A stretch of 64,000 bases of DNA, taken from NCBI GenBank assembly GCA_015680685.1, contig MNCI01003446.1, forward strand, positions 1 through 64,000, written 5' to 3'. The position numbers and the translations under genes are program-made. The notes beneath the pieces were generated by a model that was not told the origin of the DNA, did no database searches, and saw only the letters and a list, made by a program, of their open reading frames with translations. The stretch is from Gnetum montanum (Eukaryota > Streptophyta > Gnetopsida > Gnetales > Gnetaceae). Shown here one piece after another: positions 1 to 10,593 of the stretch (positions are counted from its first letter, which is position 1; each line of letters begins with the position of its first letter).

Positions 1-39
1 ATTTGTATGGTTGAGTGTAGGGATACCTTGCCACTCATC
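1..39 (+). repeat. LTR 3' end, cut by window edge
   Basis: The first 39 bases match the end of the Athila-like LTRs seen at 3815-3853 and 3547-3585 (a run ending in CCACTCATCA). The rest of this LTR lies outside the window. No primer-binding site follows it, so it is probably a solo LTR or a truncated copy. Confidence 0.75.
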
Positions 40-1430
40 AAATGGGTATTCTCACCTTGAGCCTTTTAAGATCTTCATGCTGCATAGAAATTCTAGGATC
101 AAGTGTGGATACTAAGGTCTTCCATTAGTGAATCATTCAACAATGAAGATGTAAATATTTTTAATGCATAATCAATTCCTCCCTAGATTTTTCCCAATAA
201 AAATGCCACGTTAGAGATTTTCCTTTTTTTTCTTTGTTACTAACATAGACATCTTTAGTTCCATGTAGACATCTACTATGAAAGCACTGCTTCTAGGAAA
301 GATTTCTACTCTTTTTGGTAGATGTCTACTCTGGTCTTGATACATCTACACTTTAAGGAAGATGTTTTTGGAGAGATGTCTATCTTTCTAGGAAGATGTC
401 TATTCTATAGGTGCCAAAAATAAAAGTTCTCGTTTTGATGTCAGAAGCCTTTGGATGCCTTCCAACAAGTCTTCATTGGCTCTAGAACCTATTGAACTCA
501 TTAAAATAGTCTTAAAACACCTCCAAACATGGCAAAGCACCTTGAAATCCTGAAAAGAAAATTAAAACAAGAAAACATACTTGAACATTACACATTCATT
601 AAAAATTACACAAGGGCTATGTGATGTTTCTATAAATCTTGAGTGCCATATCAAGATCAAGTTTGGAGACTTTTGAAAGCAAGGCCTCCTATTAATATTA
701 TTTTATGATAAAGATAGCAAATTATTCATATGCTTAAGAAATTCTTTTGAAATGTTGCTTTTCTTAAAAGATACATGAATTACATTAAATGACCAATTCA
801 AGTGCTTTAATTATCATACATCAAAAATATTCTAAAAACATAACAATAAATATTCAATAAGGATCTTTTGATCTATGAATTACAGTTAAGGTCTTTAAAC
901 CACTTGAAACCACTTTATTCTAGTCTAGTGCATGATTTATCAACAAAAACATTAAAAGCAATGCAAAAAAAGAAAAAAAAACATTATAGCATATTATAGT
1001 TTCAAGGAATTGCAATATCAACTGAAAATTTCTTTGGATTTTCAAATATTCCCAATAGCTTCCATTCAACCATAAATTAATCTATTCTAATCTCATCAAG
1101 TCAAGGAATAATGATTATACCTATAGTTATTGTTGCTTATCTTGCTTGCTGATGGAGATCAAGATGTCTAAAGAGATTGGAATTGAGGTTTTTCTTTCAA
1201 ATTTTCTCTTTTCATATCAATTTTTCTTATTTTTAATGTCTTGCTTCCTTTCATAAAATTATTGAGACTTCCTTCATTTCAATTGATTCTCTAGACCTTT
1301 TTGTTCTCTTTACCCTTTTGATTTGTCCTCCATTTTTTTTGTCCTACAAGATTTCCTTTCTAGGTGTATTTGGATAAGACTAAGAAGCCTTATAATATGA
1401 CCATGTGTTCATGTGATAATATTTTAAATT
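40..1430. other. Non-coding AT-rich stretch with AGATGTCT motif cluster
   Basis: No coding frame is supported here. At 247-401 the octamer AGATGTCT or its reverse complement AGACATCT occurs five times exactly (247, 267, 320, 374, 394). A similar cluster lies at 61490-61700 near the other end of the window. The stretch may be LTR or untranslated sequence of the element whose gag remnant follows at 1440-2217. That assignment is a guess. Confidence 0.4.
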
Positions 1431-1439
1431 GAAATTCCA

Positions 1440-2217
1440 TTGTTTATGCCCAAACCTATTACAATAGTAACATCTAACCTTTCTATTGTGGTTAAAGTAA
1501 TCAAACCTTGGAGTTGCCATGGTTGAAATGTAGTACTTGTTGACACTTCAATCTTTGAAGAAGATTTTTGCTTAGATGAACAACATCCTAGTCCACTTTT
1601 ATCATTTTGACTTTTTCCTTTCTCAAGAACTATCTAGAGGAATTATTTTCCTTTGACCAACCTCTCATTTACAAGTTTAGCATTTGTAAGTTCTTCCTTA
1701 ATTTGCTCATAAAACAAGGTTAGTTTTCTATTCATAGCTCTTATATCTAAGTTTCCTTTTATGTGGTCTAAAATTTTTATATTTAATAAAGAGAGATCTT
1801 GATCCGTATTCTTTAGTTCCTTATTTAATTTTATATAAAGATCTTGAAGGGAACACAAGAGGTCATACCTTTCTTCATCATCTTCAAATTGATCATCATA
1901 TGAGAGGCTAGCATTGTTATCTATGAGAGCCACACAAATGAGATGTGAATCTTTTGCATCATCCTCCACCTCTCTTTGGTCTCTATCATCCTAGATGGTG
2001 TAGATATTCTTTGCCTCTTTCTCATCCCAACTTGTATGGATGTTACTTTTTCTCCTTTCTTCACTATATTCTTTCTCTTGAAACTTGTAAGCATTGGGGC
2101 ATTTGGAGGCCATATGGCCTCTTCCACTAGATATCTAGCAATTCTTAGAAAAAGTATTAAAATTTGAAAGTTTAGATTGCTTACCTATTCCCTTACCTTT
2201 TCTTCCCAAAATGTTGC
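1440..2217 (-). pseudogene. Decayed retrotransposon Gag with two zinc-knuckle remnants
   Basis: Reading leftward from 2217, a lysine-rich stretch leads to a first CCHC-like knuckle near 2155-2095 (GRGHMASKCPN, with one cysteine replaced by serine and an in-frame stop). An acidic linker follows, then an open frame at 1969-1643 with a short coiled-coil-like stretch. A second knuckle lies near 1485-1440 (CYYCNRFGHK, last cysteine missing). Two knuckles around an acidic spacer are typical of the UBN2-type Gag of plant copia-like elements. Stops and a frameshift show it is dead. The Athila-like LTR at 2218 interrupts its upstream side. Protease, integrase and RT of this element are not seen. Confidence 0.6.
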
Positions 2218-3853
2218 TGATGAGTTGAGTGCATCCATCCAAGATGAATACCAAAACTATGAGCTTAGCTGCAATATTGTATACGCAATATCGTAGCCTG
2301 TCTCCTCATCTATAAATAAGAGGTAGACAGTTCCAATGGAAAAAATTTTCAATTCTTAGTTTAAGTGTTAAGTTTTATGTATTCTTCTCGTAACCCTTCT
2401 CTCCTAGTGCGTGTCCATAGTGCGGTGATTGTAATTGTACGACATCCTTATTCGAGTATGACGTACTTGGACACACACATGACTGGAAATAAAGATCAAG
2501 ATTACTTCATCATTGCAGCATTCACTTAGTTTAATTATTTACTTACTTTCTATTTACTACTTTCTTAGTTAATATCTCTTCACCCTAAACTCTTGTTAAG
2601 CATGGAATGAGTACGACTTGACTACGAGCATTTAAGTGTAACTACTTGGTAACCCAGTAGTGTACCTAGGATCTACGCTTGGTAATCCCAGTGGTAGTTG
2701 TGCACGAAGTCCAAGATGTGTGGGTATGATTAAGGGACGGATGCTCATCGCACTTAGGCTAACTTAGAGTCTCTCTGATGGAACACAATATCGCATGGGC
2801 TGTGATATCACATACGCAATATCGCGTCTGCCGCAATATCGCGTACATGATATTGCAGTGCGCTGCCAAGTCTATAAATAAGAGGCAGCTCTTCCTTGTT
2901 ATGAATCTAGATCTAGACCCTTAGCAAAACTCTAGTAGTTTTACCTCTCCAGAGATAGAATAATTTCCATGTGCCCACAGTAGGAGCTCCAAAGTGAACG
3001 AATCTTTATTCAAGCAAATATTATACTTGAATACAAGTTTGTGTACGGAAATAAAGACGAACTGTTGGATAAACCTTGCAGTGCATGGACTAGGCTAAAT
3101 AGGACTTTATTTATTGTTTATTATTTAAATTCTTTATTAGTAATTAAATCTCTCTCAACCCTTCTCCCATAGTTAAGTGCATTCAGTATGACTATTTCGA
3201 GCACATGTGTTATGCTTGGTAATCCCAGTAACGAATAGCGTTTAGTAACCAAGGTTGCATTGGTTCAGGGTCTGAATGGTAAGTGGGAATGGATGTTGAT
3301 GCTAGGTTAATTAAGACTTAGTTAGTTAGTTAAAGTTAGTCAATTAGTCTCTTCACCCTTTACCTCATTAGCATAGGAGATAAAACTAAAAAGATATAAA
3401 AATCACATACCTTACACTTACTTAACCATACAACCGTGACAAATACAAGTCTAGGAGGACAATGAATGATTAACCTTAAGTGTTCCATAAGGCGTGTAGG
3501 CACTTAGTCTACGGAGTTTGACCAGATCACATGTGTAGCGCTTCTATTCATATGGTTGAGTGTAGGGGTACCTCGCCACTCATCACACATACTCTCTCTC
3601 TCCCCTAGCTTAGTTAATATTATTTACCATCATACCTAGGAGTAGTGTTAGCATAGAAATACATCATACATCTCACTTTGGACTAAACCATATGTGAAAA
3701 AGCTAATACTAGTCTAGGTGGGAAGACAACGAACTGTGACCTACAAGTAACTTTCTAGATACCACAACTAGCCCGTCTGCGGAGTTCGACCGGATCATGC
3801 ATGAAACACTCACATTCGTATGGTTGAGTGTAGGGGTGCCTCACCACTCATCA
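2218..3853 (+). repeat. Solo LTR of Athila-like family (outer copy)
   Basis: It starts TGATGAGTTGAG and ends CCACTCATCA, the same termini (in reverse orientation) as the Ath-1 LTR at 6864-7782. It shares the TATA region (CTATAAATAAGAGG at about 2311) and the central CAGTAGTGTACCTAGG-like segment. No PBS or polypurine tract borders it, so it is a solo LTR produced by LTR-LTR recombination. It is split by a second LTR at 2776-3585. The flanking pentamers (GTTGC and CTAGC) do not match, so no target duplication is claimed. Confidence 0.75.
2776..3585 (+). repeat. Solo LTR nested in the outer solo LTR
   Basis: It begins TGATGGAACACAATATCG and ends CGCCACTCATCA. Its TATA region (CTATAAATAAGAGGCAGC, about 2871) is preceded by several GCAATATCGC-type half-palindromes. 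The outer LTR resumes after it (TACTCTCTCTCTCC...). It belongs to the same LTR family but differs in U3 and U5. The flanks CTCTC and CACAT do not form a clean 5-bp duplication. Confidence 0.7.
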
Positions 3854-5529
3854 CTAGCAAAGAACTATAAGAGCAATTTTGTGTTTGTAATGATTCCAAG
3901 AAAATGTTTTACAGATTAATTTTATCTAATGGAGACTATTTTATTTATTTCAAAGCTTAAAATTTTGGAAGTATCACTTCAATGATGTTGTTATTAAACA
4001 AGATCATAGGAAAGGAAATTTTTCAATTAGACTAGATGCACAACATTACAAGTAATTTCAAGAATTTAGCAAGGTTCTCTTATGAAATAATCAAATGATA
4101 TATTGTATTATCATTAACTTTTGTGGCTTAATACTTCTTCCCTTTTTTTCTCTTTTCTTTTAAAAGCATCTCTAATGCTTATTAAAATACTCCAAACTGG
4201 AATGTTAGCCCATGATCATGAACCTACATTGCTTCCAAGTAACCTTAATGACATAAAATACACACATTTGCGAATTTTGAATTAAAATTTTTTGGTCCTA
4301 ATTAATCCAAAGAAAAATAGAAAGTACACAAGTTTATAAGAATAACTAAAGTATCATAAGACTATGCCATCAACGAGTACTACGTGTTGGACATATTTTT
4401 AGGGCTCAAAAAAGATGTTGATTTTTCAGGAATTAAAAGGACAAAACTAGGTTATTTTGTTGAATTGACATTTTTAATTTGACATATGGTGACTTGGAAT
4501 CTTCTAGATTACTTAGATAGTGAATTTCAACAAAACGAGATCAACTCAGGTCATGGTTACTAACTTTCTGAAAAGAAATTTAACAATGATCCTAGTTAAT
4601 TAATAATTATAGTATTAAGATGGGTAAGAGTTACCTGGACCAGTGTATCATTGTCTTGCCAACATCTTTTGCAATTGATGAATTTTGATGAGATGTGATA
4701 AGATCTTTGTCGGTTAATGATATTCATGAAATAATTTTGTTGGTTGCTGGGATTTAGATGCTTGATCCCTTGTTTGTGAAGTCAATGGAAAGGTATCTTT
4801 TAACTTACATCATAGACATATGGTGCATCTGGTGATGATCAATAGCTTTCTCTATGTTCTGGCTTCAACATTCATCAACAAGTTCATGTTGTAGTTGGCC
4901 CATGATTTTGAATGGCCCTTGGGTCGTGGTCTTCTTCGATACTTATTATGACATCCCATCCTTGAATGTCATGGAAAATGTAAAATATACAATATATTAG
5001 ACATTATTCATATAAAGAAAATATACCAAATGTGAAATGCAAGTGATATTTGACATTATGTGTAAAGGAAATAATAGGAGAAATGTAGAAAGAGAAATAA
5101 AAGGATGCTTTATTGATATGGAATGGTATATCTAGATCATGCTCTAAGATTGTTCCTTGGGGTTTTCTTCCTTTGGCATTTATCCCTTAGAGGCAATGCA
5201 ACATTGCCACCATAGTTAGGCCTATAATTCAATCAGAAGGAATGGCAAGTCCTCTTCCTATCCTACTTCACCCAGCTTCCCATGACTTGCTTATACTAGC
5301 TCTGCTACTCCATGCTGCCATGACCTCTAACCTTGGGTATAAATACCTTAGGTCAAACCCCCAAAGGCTACCTTAAGAGACACGTTCGTTATTACAACAT
5401 GCCCTTTTGAGTCTTAATTACAACTACCCTTTTGAGTCTTGTTAAGATAATAATAACACTGTTATGAAGAGACATCATCTTCATTAGGCAACAACATCAT
5501 TTGGAAATTGGGATTTGACAATAACACAT
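3854..5529. other. Non-coding AT-rich region, possibly the Tat-3 5' LTR
   Basis: No coding frame is supported. A TATA-like GGTATAAATACC lies at about 5338. A 14-base direct repeat CCCTTTTGAGTCTT lies at 5402-5415 and 5427-5440. Because the Tat-3 gag begins just downstream at 5530, the 5' LTR and leader of that element should be here. I could not fix LTR termini or find the primer-binding site used by Tat-1 and Tat-2. Confidence 0.35.
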
Positions 5530-6863
5530 ATGGTTCCAAACCAAGAAGGAGTGTGTATTTATGATCCTAAGAATCTTGCTATGATAGAACGTAGATAACC
5601 TTTTAGGTGGAGGGGACAAGAACCAAATTTTACAATCATTTATGAGGAGTACTACAATTTTATTAATGTCTAAATCCAAGTTGTCCTCCTCATCCCATGT
5701 TTATAATTAGATGACAATCGTTAGTTTAAAATCATACATCAAAATGGAAAAGAGTATATTCACTCATCCTATGATCAAATTCACTTAACAGAATTTTATA
5801 CATGCATGTTCATGCAACTAATAGATATTAATGAGATGAGTGAGGGAATTAGTTCAGATGAAAACTAGGAGAACCAAGATGAGTTTGAAGAAGAGCATGA
5901 ATCAAACACTTTCATTGAGAACATTTTCTAATAGTTAGCTTCCCAAGCAACCATCTCTAGCACCACACCTCTCGTTTTCTCTGAGAATCAAGCTCCTCAA
6001 TCTACTCCTTTATGTTCACTATATTTGAACCAACACTTGTTGTAGTGACACATCAATCTTTACTAGCCTCCCACTCTACCTTCTTGCTTATGGCTATGCC
6101 TTTTGCAACCCAACCTAGCTCAATGCACTTGTCACCAATGGTATTCTTTACATGACCTTCAATCTTCATCTCAATGGACTTCTTCTTGGGATCCTAGGCT
6201 TCACAAGCCTTACACTTTCTTCATCCCTTTATCCCTCACATTCCAACTCAAGCATCATTCCTCTTATTTAATCCCCATGCTACCATGATCACCTAGCCCC
6301 TCCTGTCTATACCAATGCCATTGCATGACCCCAAGCCACCCAACTTCCCCCACAACTATTAGTTTAAACTCCACAATTTATAGGGATGCTCCAAAAGCTG
6401 GATGAGACCTTCCAAATGGTCTACGACATCACGAAAGAGGTGTAGAAGCTTAAGGCTTTCACTACCTAGATGGTTAAAATTACGAACTTCTACCAAGAAG
6501 ATCCAATTATTCCCATCATCCTATAGATAAATCTTTCCAACTACATTCCAATTTCATAGTTCACTAAATACAACAATGAGGGTGATCCTAATTTACATCT
6601 CATTATCTTTCATTCTAAGTGCTTGTTCTTGCAAGCTTGGTTCCATATTGTGATGTGCATCTTCTTCGTGTCTCTAGAAAAGACTTGGACTAGTATTACG
6701 CATCATCTAGAGGCTCCATGGCCTCTTTAAATGGCTTGATTTCACAAATCATTAACCATTTCAAGTATAACTTAAGATTTGACACCACACTAGACCAACT
6801 TATGAAAGTCAAATAAGGGCCCCTTGAACTTGTTCAAAAATTCATACATAGATGGAATGTAAT
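5530..6863 (+). pseudogene. gag: Tat-3 gag, diverged and interrupted by Ath-1
   Basis: The frame from the ATG at 5530 carries an N-terminal EEYYNFINV...NGKEYI segment. This aligns with REHYNFLYA...NGKEYI in the Tat-2 gag (about 42000-41850, minus). A Pro/Thr/Ser-rich stretch follows, then the capsid-like core (FTKYNNEGDPNLH, about 6562-6600; FKYNLRFDTTLDQLM, about 6761-6806). The core matches the Tat-1 gag motifs FTKYNGEGDPNAH and FKYNLKPKVTLDQLM. Stops and at least one frameshift break it. It ends abruptly at 6863 where the Ath-1 LTR begins. It is clearly more diverged than Tat-1 is from Tat-2, so it is an older or separate subfamily. Confidence 0.75.
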
Positions 6864-7592
6864 TGATGAGTGGTGAGGTACCCCTACACTCAACCATACG
6901 AATATGAGCATTTTCACGTGTGATCCGGTCGAACTCTGTAGACGGACTAGTTGTGGCACCTAGATAGTTAGCCTTAGGTCATAGTTCGTTGTCTTCCCAC
7001 CTAGACTAGTATTATCTTTGTCACGTATGGTTTAGTCCAGAGTGAGGTGTATGATGTGGTTTCTAATCTAATGCTACTCCTGAAGGCAATGGAAAATAAT
7101 GTTAACTAAGCTAAGACGGAAAGGGTGAGAGAGAGTCTAAACTAGCCTAAGTGTGATGAGCATCCATTCCTTGATTATCTTTTGACATTTTGGACTTTGT
7201 GCACAACTACTACTAGGATTACCAAGTGCAGATCCTAAATACGCTACTGGGTTACCAAGTAGTCACACTTAAATGCTCATAATCAAGTCGTACTCATTCT
7301 GCATTTAATAGGAGTTTAAGGGTGAGAGAGATTAACTAAGAAAGTAGTAAATAACAATTAAATAATTAAATAATTAAACTAAGTAAATGCTGCAATGATG
7401 AAGTAATCTCAATCTTTATTTCTAGTCATGTGCATGTCCAGGTACATCACACTCGAATAAGGATGCCATACAATTACAATCACCACACTGCAGGCATACA
7501 CTGGGAAATAATTCTAACTCTAAGAAGGAAAAATTGCAAGAGTTTAGCTAAGGAACTAAAAATTGGATGCCAGAATAACGAAAGCTACCTCT

Positions 7593-7600
7593 TATTTATA
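7593..7600 (-). promoter_or_regulatory. TATA box of Ath-1 LTR
   Basis: TATAAATA on the minus strand, followed by the conserved AAGAGG. The same CTATAAATAAGAGG block occurs in the solo LTRs at about 2311 and 2871. It lies just downstream of the palindromic U3 repeats, as expected for the LTR promoter. Confidence 0.6.
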
Positions 7601-7649
7601 GAAATTGAGGTAGGTCACGATATCACGTATGCGACATTACGGCTAATGT

Positions 7650-7669
7650 GATATCGTGGCCACGATATC
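7650..7669. repeat. Perfect 20-bp palindrome in Ath-1 U3
   Basis: GATATCGTGGCCACGATATC reads the same on both strands. It lies in a run (about 7610-7770) of repeated GTGATATC/GATATCAC units immediately upstream of the TATA box. A dyad-recognising protein could bind here, but that is inference. Confidence 0.85.
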
Positions 7670-7782
7670 GTGTATGTGATATCGTGGCTAATGTGATATC
7701 ATAGCTGTGATATCATGTACGTGATATCACAACTGTGATAGCATGGTAGTGATATCATAGCTAGCATATTCATGACTCATCA

Positions 7783-7793
7783 TACCCCCACGA
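7783..7793 (-). promoter_or_regulatory. Ath-1 polypurine tract
   Basis: The minus strand reads TCGTGGGGGTA directly before the LTR start TGATGAG. Ath-2 has the equivalent TCATGGGGGTA at 48955-48963. Both are preceded by the conserved GGATGAGTTTTCA. This is the expected plus-strand priming site. Confidence 0.7.
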
Positions 7794-7869
7794 TTGAATG
7801 AAAACTCATCCTTGAGTTACAGAGAGAACAAGCTTCATTGATTACATAGTGGATAGGTATGGGATTATT

Positions 7870-8750
7870 GACTAACTAGAATGGATTCATGCCGTAGTGT
7901 GGATTCAGAACAATATTGAGACACAACACAAAAGAAAATACTATAATTACAAAATGGTGGAACTCATGTAGTTCCTGCTGGCGATGGCTCCTCCATAGGT
8001 GTCTTTCCCTTTTCTTGCACTCCAAGTCTTGGGATTTGATGGCGTTGAAGTATGGCCTGGAGTTTCTCCTATTGTAAGGCCTTGAGTGCCTTAGCATGCA
8101 TGTAAGGTTGCACTTGTGCCATAGAGGCATCCCAGTTAGCCCTCTCTTTTTCTTCCACCATCCTTCTATGCTCTGTTAATAGTTTATTAAGTTGCTCGGT
8201 TCTAAAAGTGTCCAGTTGGTTTTGAGCAATCTTTGGCCCTATATTTAGAAGGTTTAATACTTATGAAATGGCTTGAATAGAGAAATCAATAGTCACACCA
8301 CAAATGTTAACCAAAGTTTCTTATTTTCTTTTCTTCTTCATTTTTTGTTGTGCCAAAATTGGTACATTTCCCCTAAGTACCAGTCAGCACTTGGAGAGAG
8401 GATAGGCCATAAGGGAAAAGCTTTGAGGTGGTCCCTAACAGCCTCAGGAGAAAACTCTACAAAAGATTCAAAATTTAATTCCAAAATTACCACAGTGAAT
8501 GTGAGCATTTCGTGGATAGCCTGAACACAATCCTGGGGAAACGTGAGATGTTGTCCCTACAAGGTGCTGCAACAACTTCTCCTTCTGCCTACCTTGATTG
8601 TACAGTAGCAAGGTCTTCTTGGTGGATACTAAATGATTGTTCCTCTTGCTCTACATGTTGTTTGGCAGGAACTTATCCTTCACCTCTCCTAGGTTGTTTG
8701 ATTGCACCTTGAGTAGGACCTTCTTGGTGTCTACATTTCAGGGCCATTTG
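7870..8750 (-). pseudogene. Ath-1 third ORF remnant (homologue of the Ath-2 ORF3)
   Basis: At about 8460-8335 (minus) a frame reads ELNFESFVEFSPEAV...WPILSPSADWYLGEMY. It parallels ELNFGPFLENVPKEI...WPIITSSGEWHLEKTY in the Ath-2 ORF3 (about 51750-51610). Nearer the LTR, a charged coiled-coil-like frame (about 8235-8060, LNKLLTEHRRMVEEKERANW) ends shortly before the polypurine tract. This matches the coiled-coil tail of Ath-2. Stops and frameshifts break it and its middle appears deleted. The function is unknown. Its place downstream of pol corresponds to the env-like position of Athila elements. Confidence 0.6.
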
Positions 8751-10593
8751 CAATCACACGAGGCCAATCGTTAGTAAGGTTGTTGCCAAAGTTAGGTTAT
8801 ACCTTACTGCTTGCCTTGATAGATTTACTTTATTCCTATGTGATGTTAATTATTAGAAGAACATGTCCCCAAAAGATTATGATGTTGAGTCCTTTTTTCT
8901 TAGGTGGTTTCCACATTTAATTTATGGTATAGCTAAGGGGATGAAATTGTTTTTGACATATTTTATTCTTAATTTTACAACTAATTACCCTTAAAGATGT
9001 CCTTCGGGCGATGATGAATTTCAAAAAATTTATGCACTATTCGGCATGTGCCCCTCCCCCATGACTAAGCTGAACATTCCTGGTTCAAGTAGGTTGAAAT
9101 GGAATGAAAATCAGAGTACCAGCAAGCAAGTTATGGGTATGAAAGCAAGGGACACGCAATTGCGAGTTGTAGAGAGGAATTGAAAAACCTCCCCTACATG
9201 AATAATTGCAAATGATGTTGATTAGCAGAGGGGGGTCACGTATATATATTTTCATCAAAGTTAGGGCACTTAGAGAATGTACCAAATTTTTAATATTTCT
9301 TTTGAAATTAAACGATGTAAACTAAGGACATCTGGATGATTGTTAAATGGTTCCAGGGTAAGTAGATGGTTTGGAAGGCACGAATAATGATTTGTGGGTT
9401 TTAGCAAGAAGGACCTTGAGTGGTAAAGAAAAAGGTCATGTAATGATACATAGGAATGTGATTATTCAGAGGGATAGTAGTAGGGAAAGAAAATCGTAAC
9501 CACACTTGAAGTGTCTATGGGCACTAGACGGGTTAAATGTATTCCGCACTGATTCTACAAAACACACACATGTAAATATCACTGAAATGAGGTAAGAATT
9601 CTATGTTACACATGACACGAGCTACAATTACATGAACAGTGAGATGAGATGAAGTATAGAAGGGATCGTAGAGATTGGGACATGAGGTAACTGACTCAAG
9701 GCACAATGAATCCTACATGTAAGGCATTATTAAGGTGTCATTAACCTATTGTTCCAAGATTAGGGCCACGTCCATTCCTTTGACCAGTGACATCGCATTA
9801 TTTCATCCTATGATGAGCGACTATGAGAGTACCAAAACAACAAGCATACGATCACTTGGCATTTTGTTCAAGGGAGGAGTGATTTTTGTTTTGTGGCACT
9901 TCTCTCTTCTTCTTCTTCTTTTTTGAATACTAAATCTAGAGAAGCAGCCAACCTTCAGGCATGGATGCATGTCTTTCTAGTGGGACCCCCTAGAATAGCT
10001 TTGGATTTTTGAGTGCCCTTTTGATTACTCTTACTCCCATTTTTCATTAGATCTACAAGGATCTTAGTACAACCACGTTGCATGATAACTCCCACAGACG
10101 TCACTAAAGAGAATTTGCAAGTCCCCTTGGTGTCACACCCTAATCATTCCCTCTTGGTCCATCCTTCTTCACTCTGGGTACAATGAACACAAAATTAATT
10201 TTAAGTTTTAAGAATGTCAAGAATGTCACTGTACCCTCAAACAGAACCTCTTATTTGTAGAATGGATGAGTGGGTGTAATGGGCTCACTGTCCCTATAAT
10301 TGATCACTTAAGACTTGATAACATAGAACACACCTCAACCAATGAGCCACATGAGTGTTTTATTCATAGATGAGATTACTTATAAAAAATGTGAAAAGAC
10401 ACTAAGAAAAAAAGATAAAACAAGAAATTGAAAAATGAAAAACTAGAAAACAAAAAGTTGTAAAATTAAAGAAAATGAAAAGTATTTATTAATCCTGCTT
10501 GTTATTTAGAATGGGGGATATCCCTCATAGCTAAACAATTGAGGATGGCAAGGATTAATAAATGACAATGAGGATCCTTGCATGTTGGAAATA
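8751..10593. other. Ath-1 internal non-coding region; pol is missing
   Basis: No protease, RT, RNase H or integrase motif is found here on either strand. An A-rich segment at about 10365-10460 and the GGGCTCACTGTCCC segment at about 10284 resemble the region downstream of integrase in Ath-2 (about 53770-54090). The gap between gag and ORF3 therefore looks like a deletion of pol with the post-integrase spacer retained. Confidence 0.45.

Larger units (their letters stand above)
6864..7782 (-). repeat. Ath-1 3' LTR
   Basis: A 919-bp LTR with matching short inverted termini (TGATGAGT...ACTCATCA). It matches 12897-13690 closely over the R/U5 part. On the minus strand the order is: polypurine tract at 7793-7783, U3 with GATATC palindromes (about 7770-7610), TATA box TATAAATA (7600-7593), then R and U5 down to 6864. 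It is the downstream LTR of the minus-strand element Ath-1. It is inserted into Tat-3 gag at 6863/6864. Confidence 0.88.

Noticed and set aside
2776-3585. A 5-bp target-site duplication for the inner solo LTR
   Set aside because: The flanks CTCTC and CACAT do not match. The nearby CT repeat makes any shifted match uninformative.
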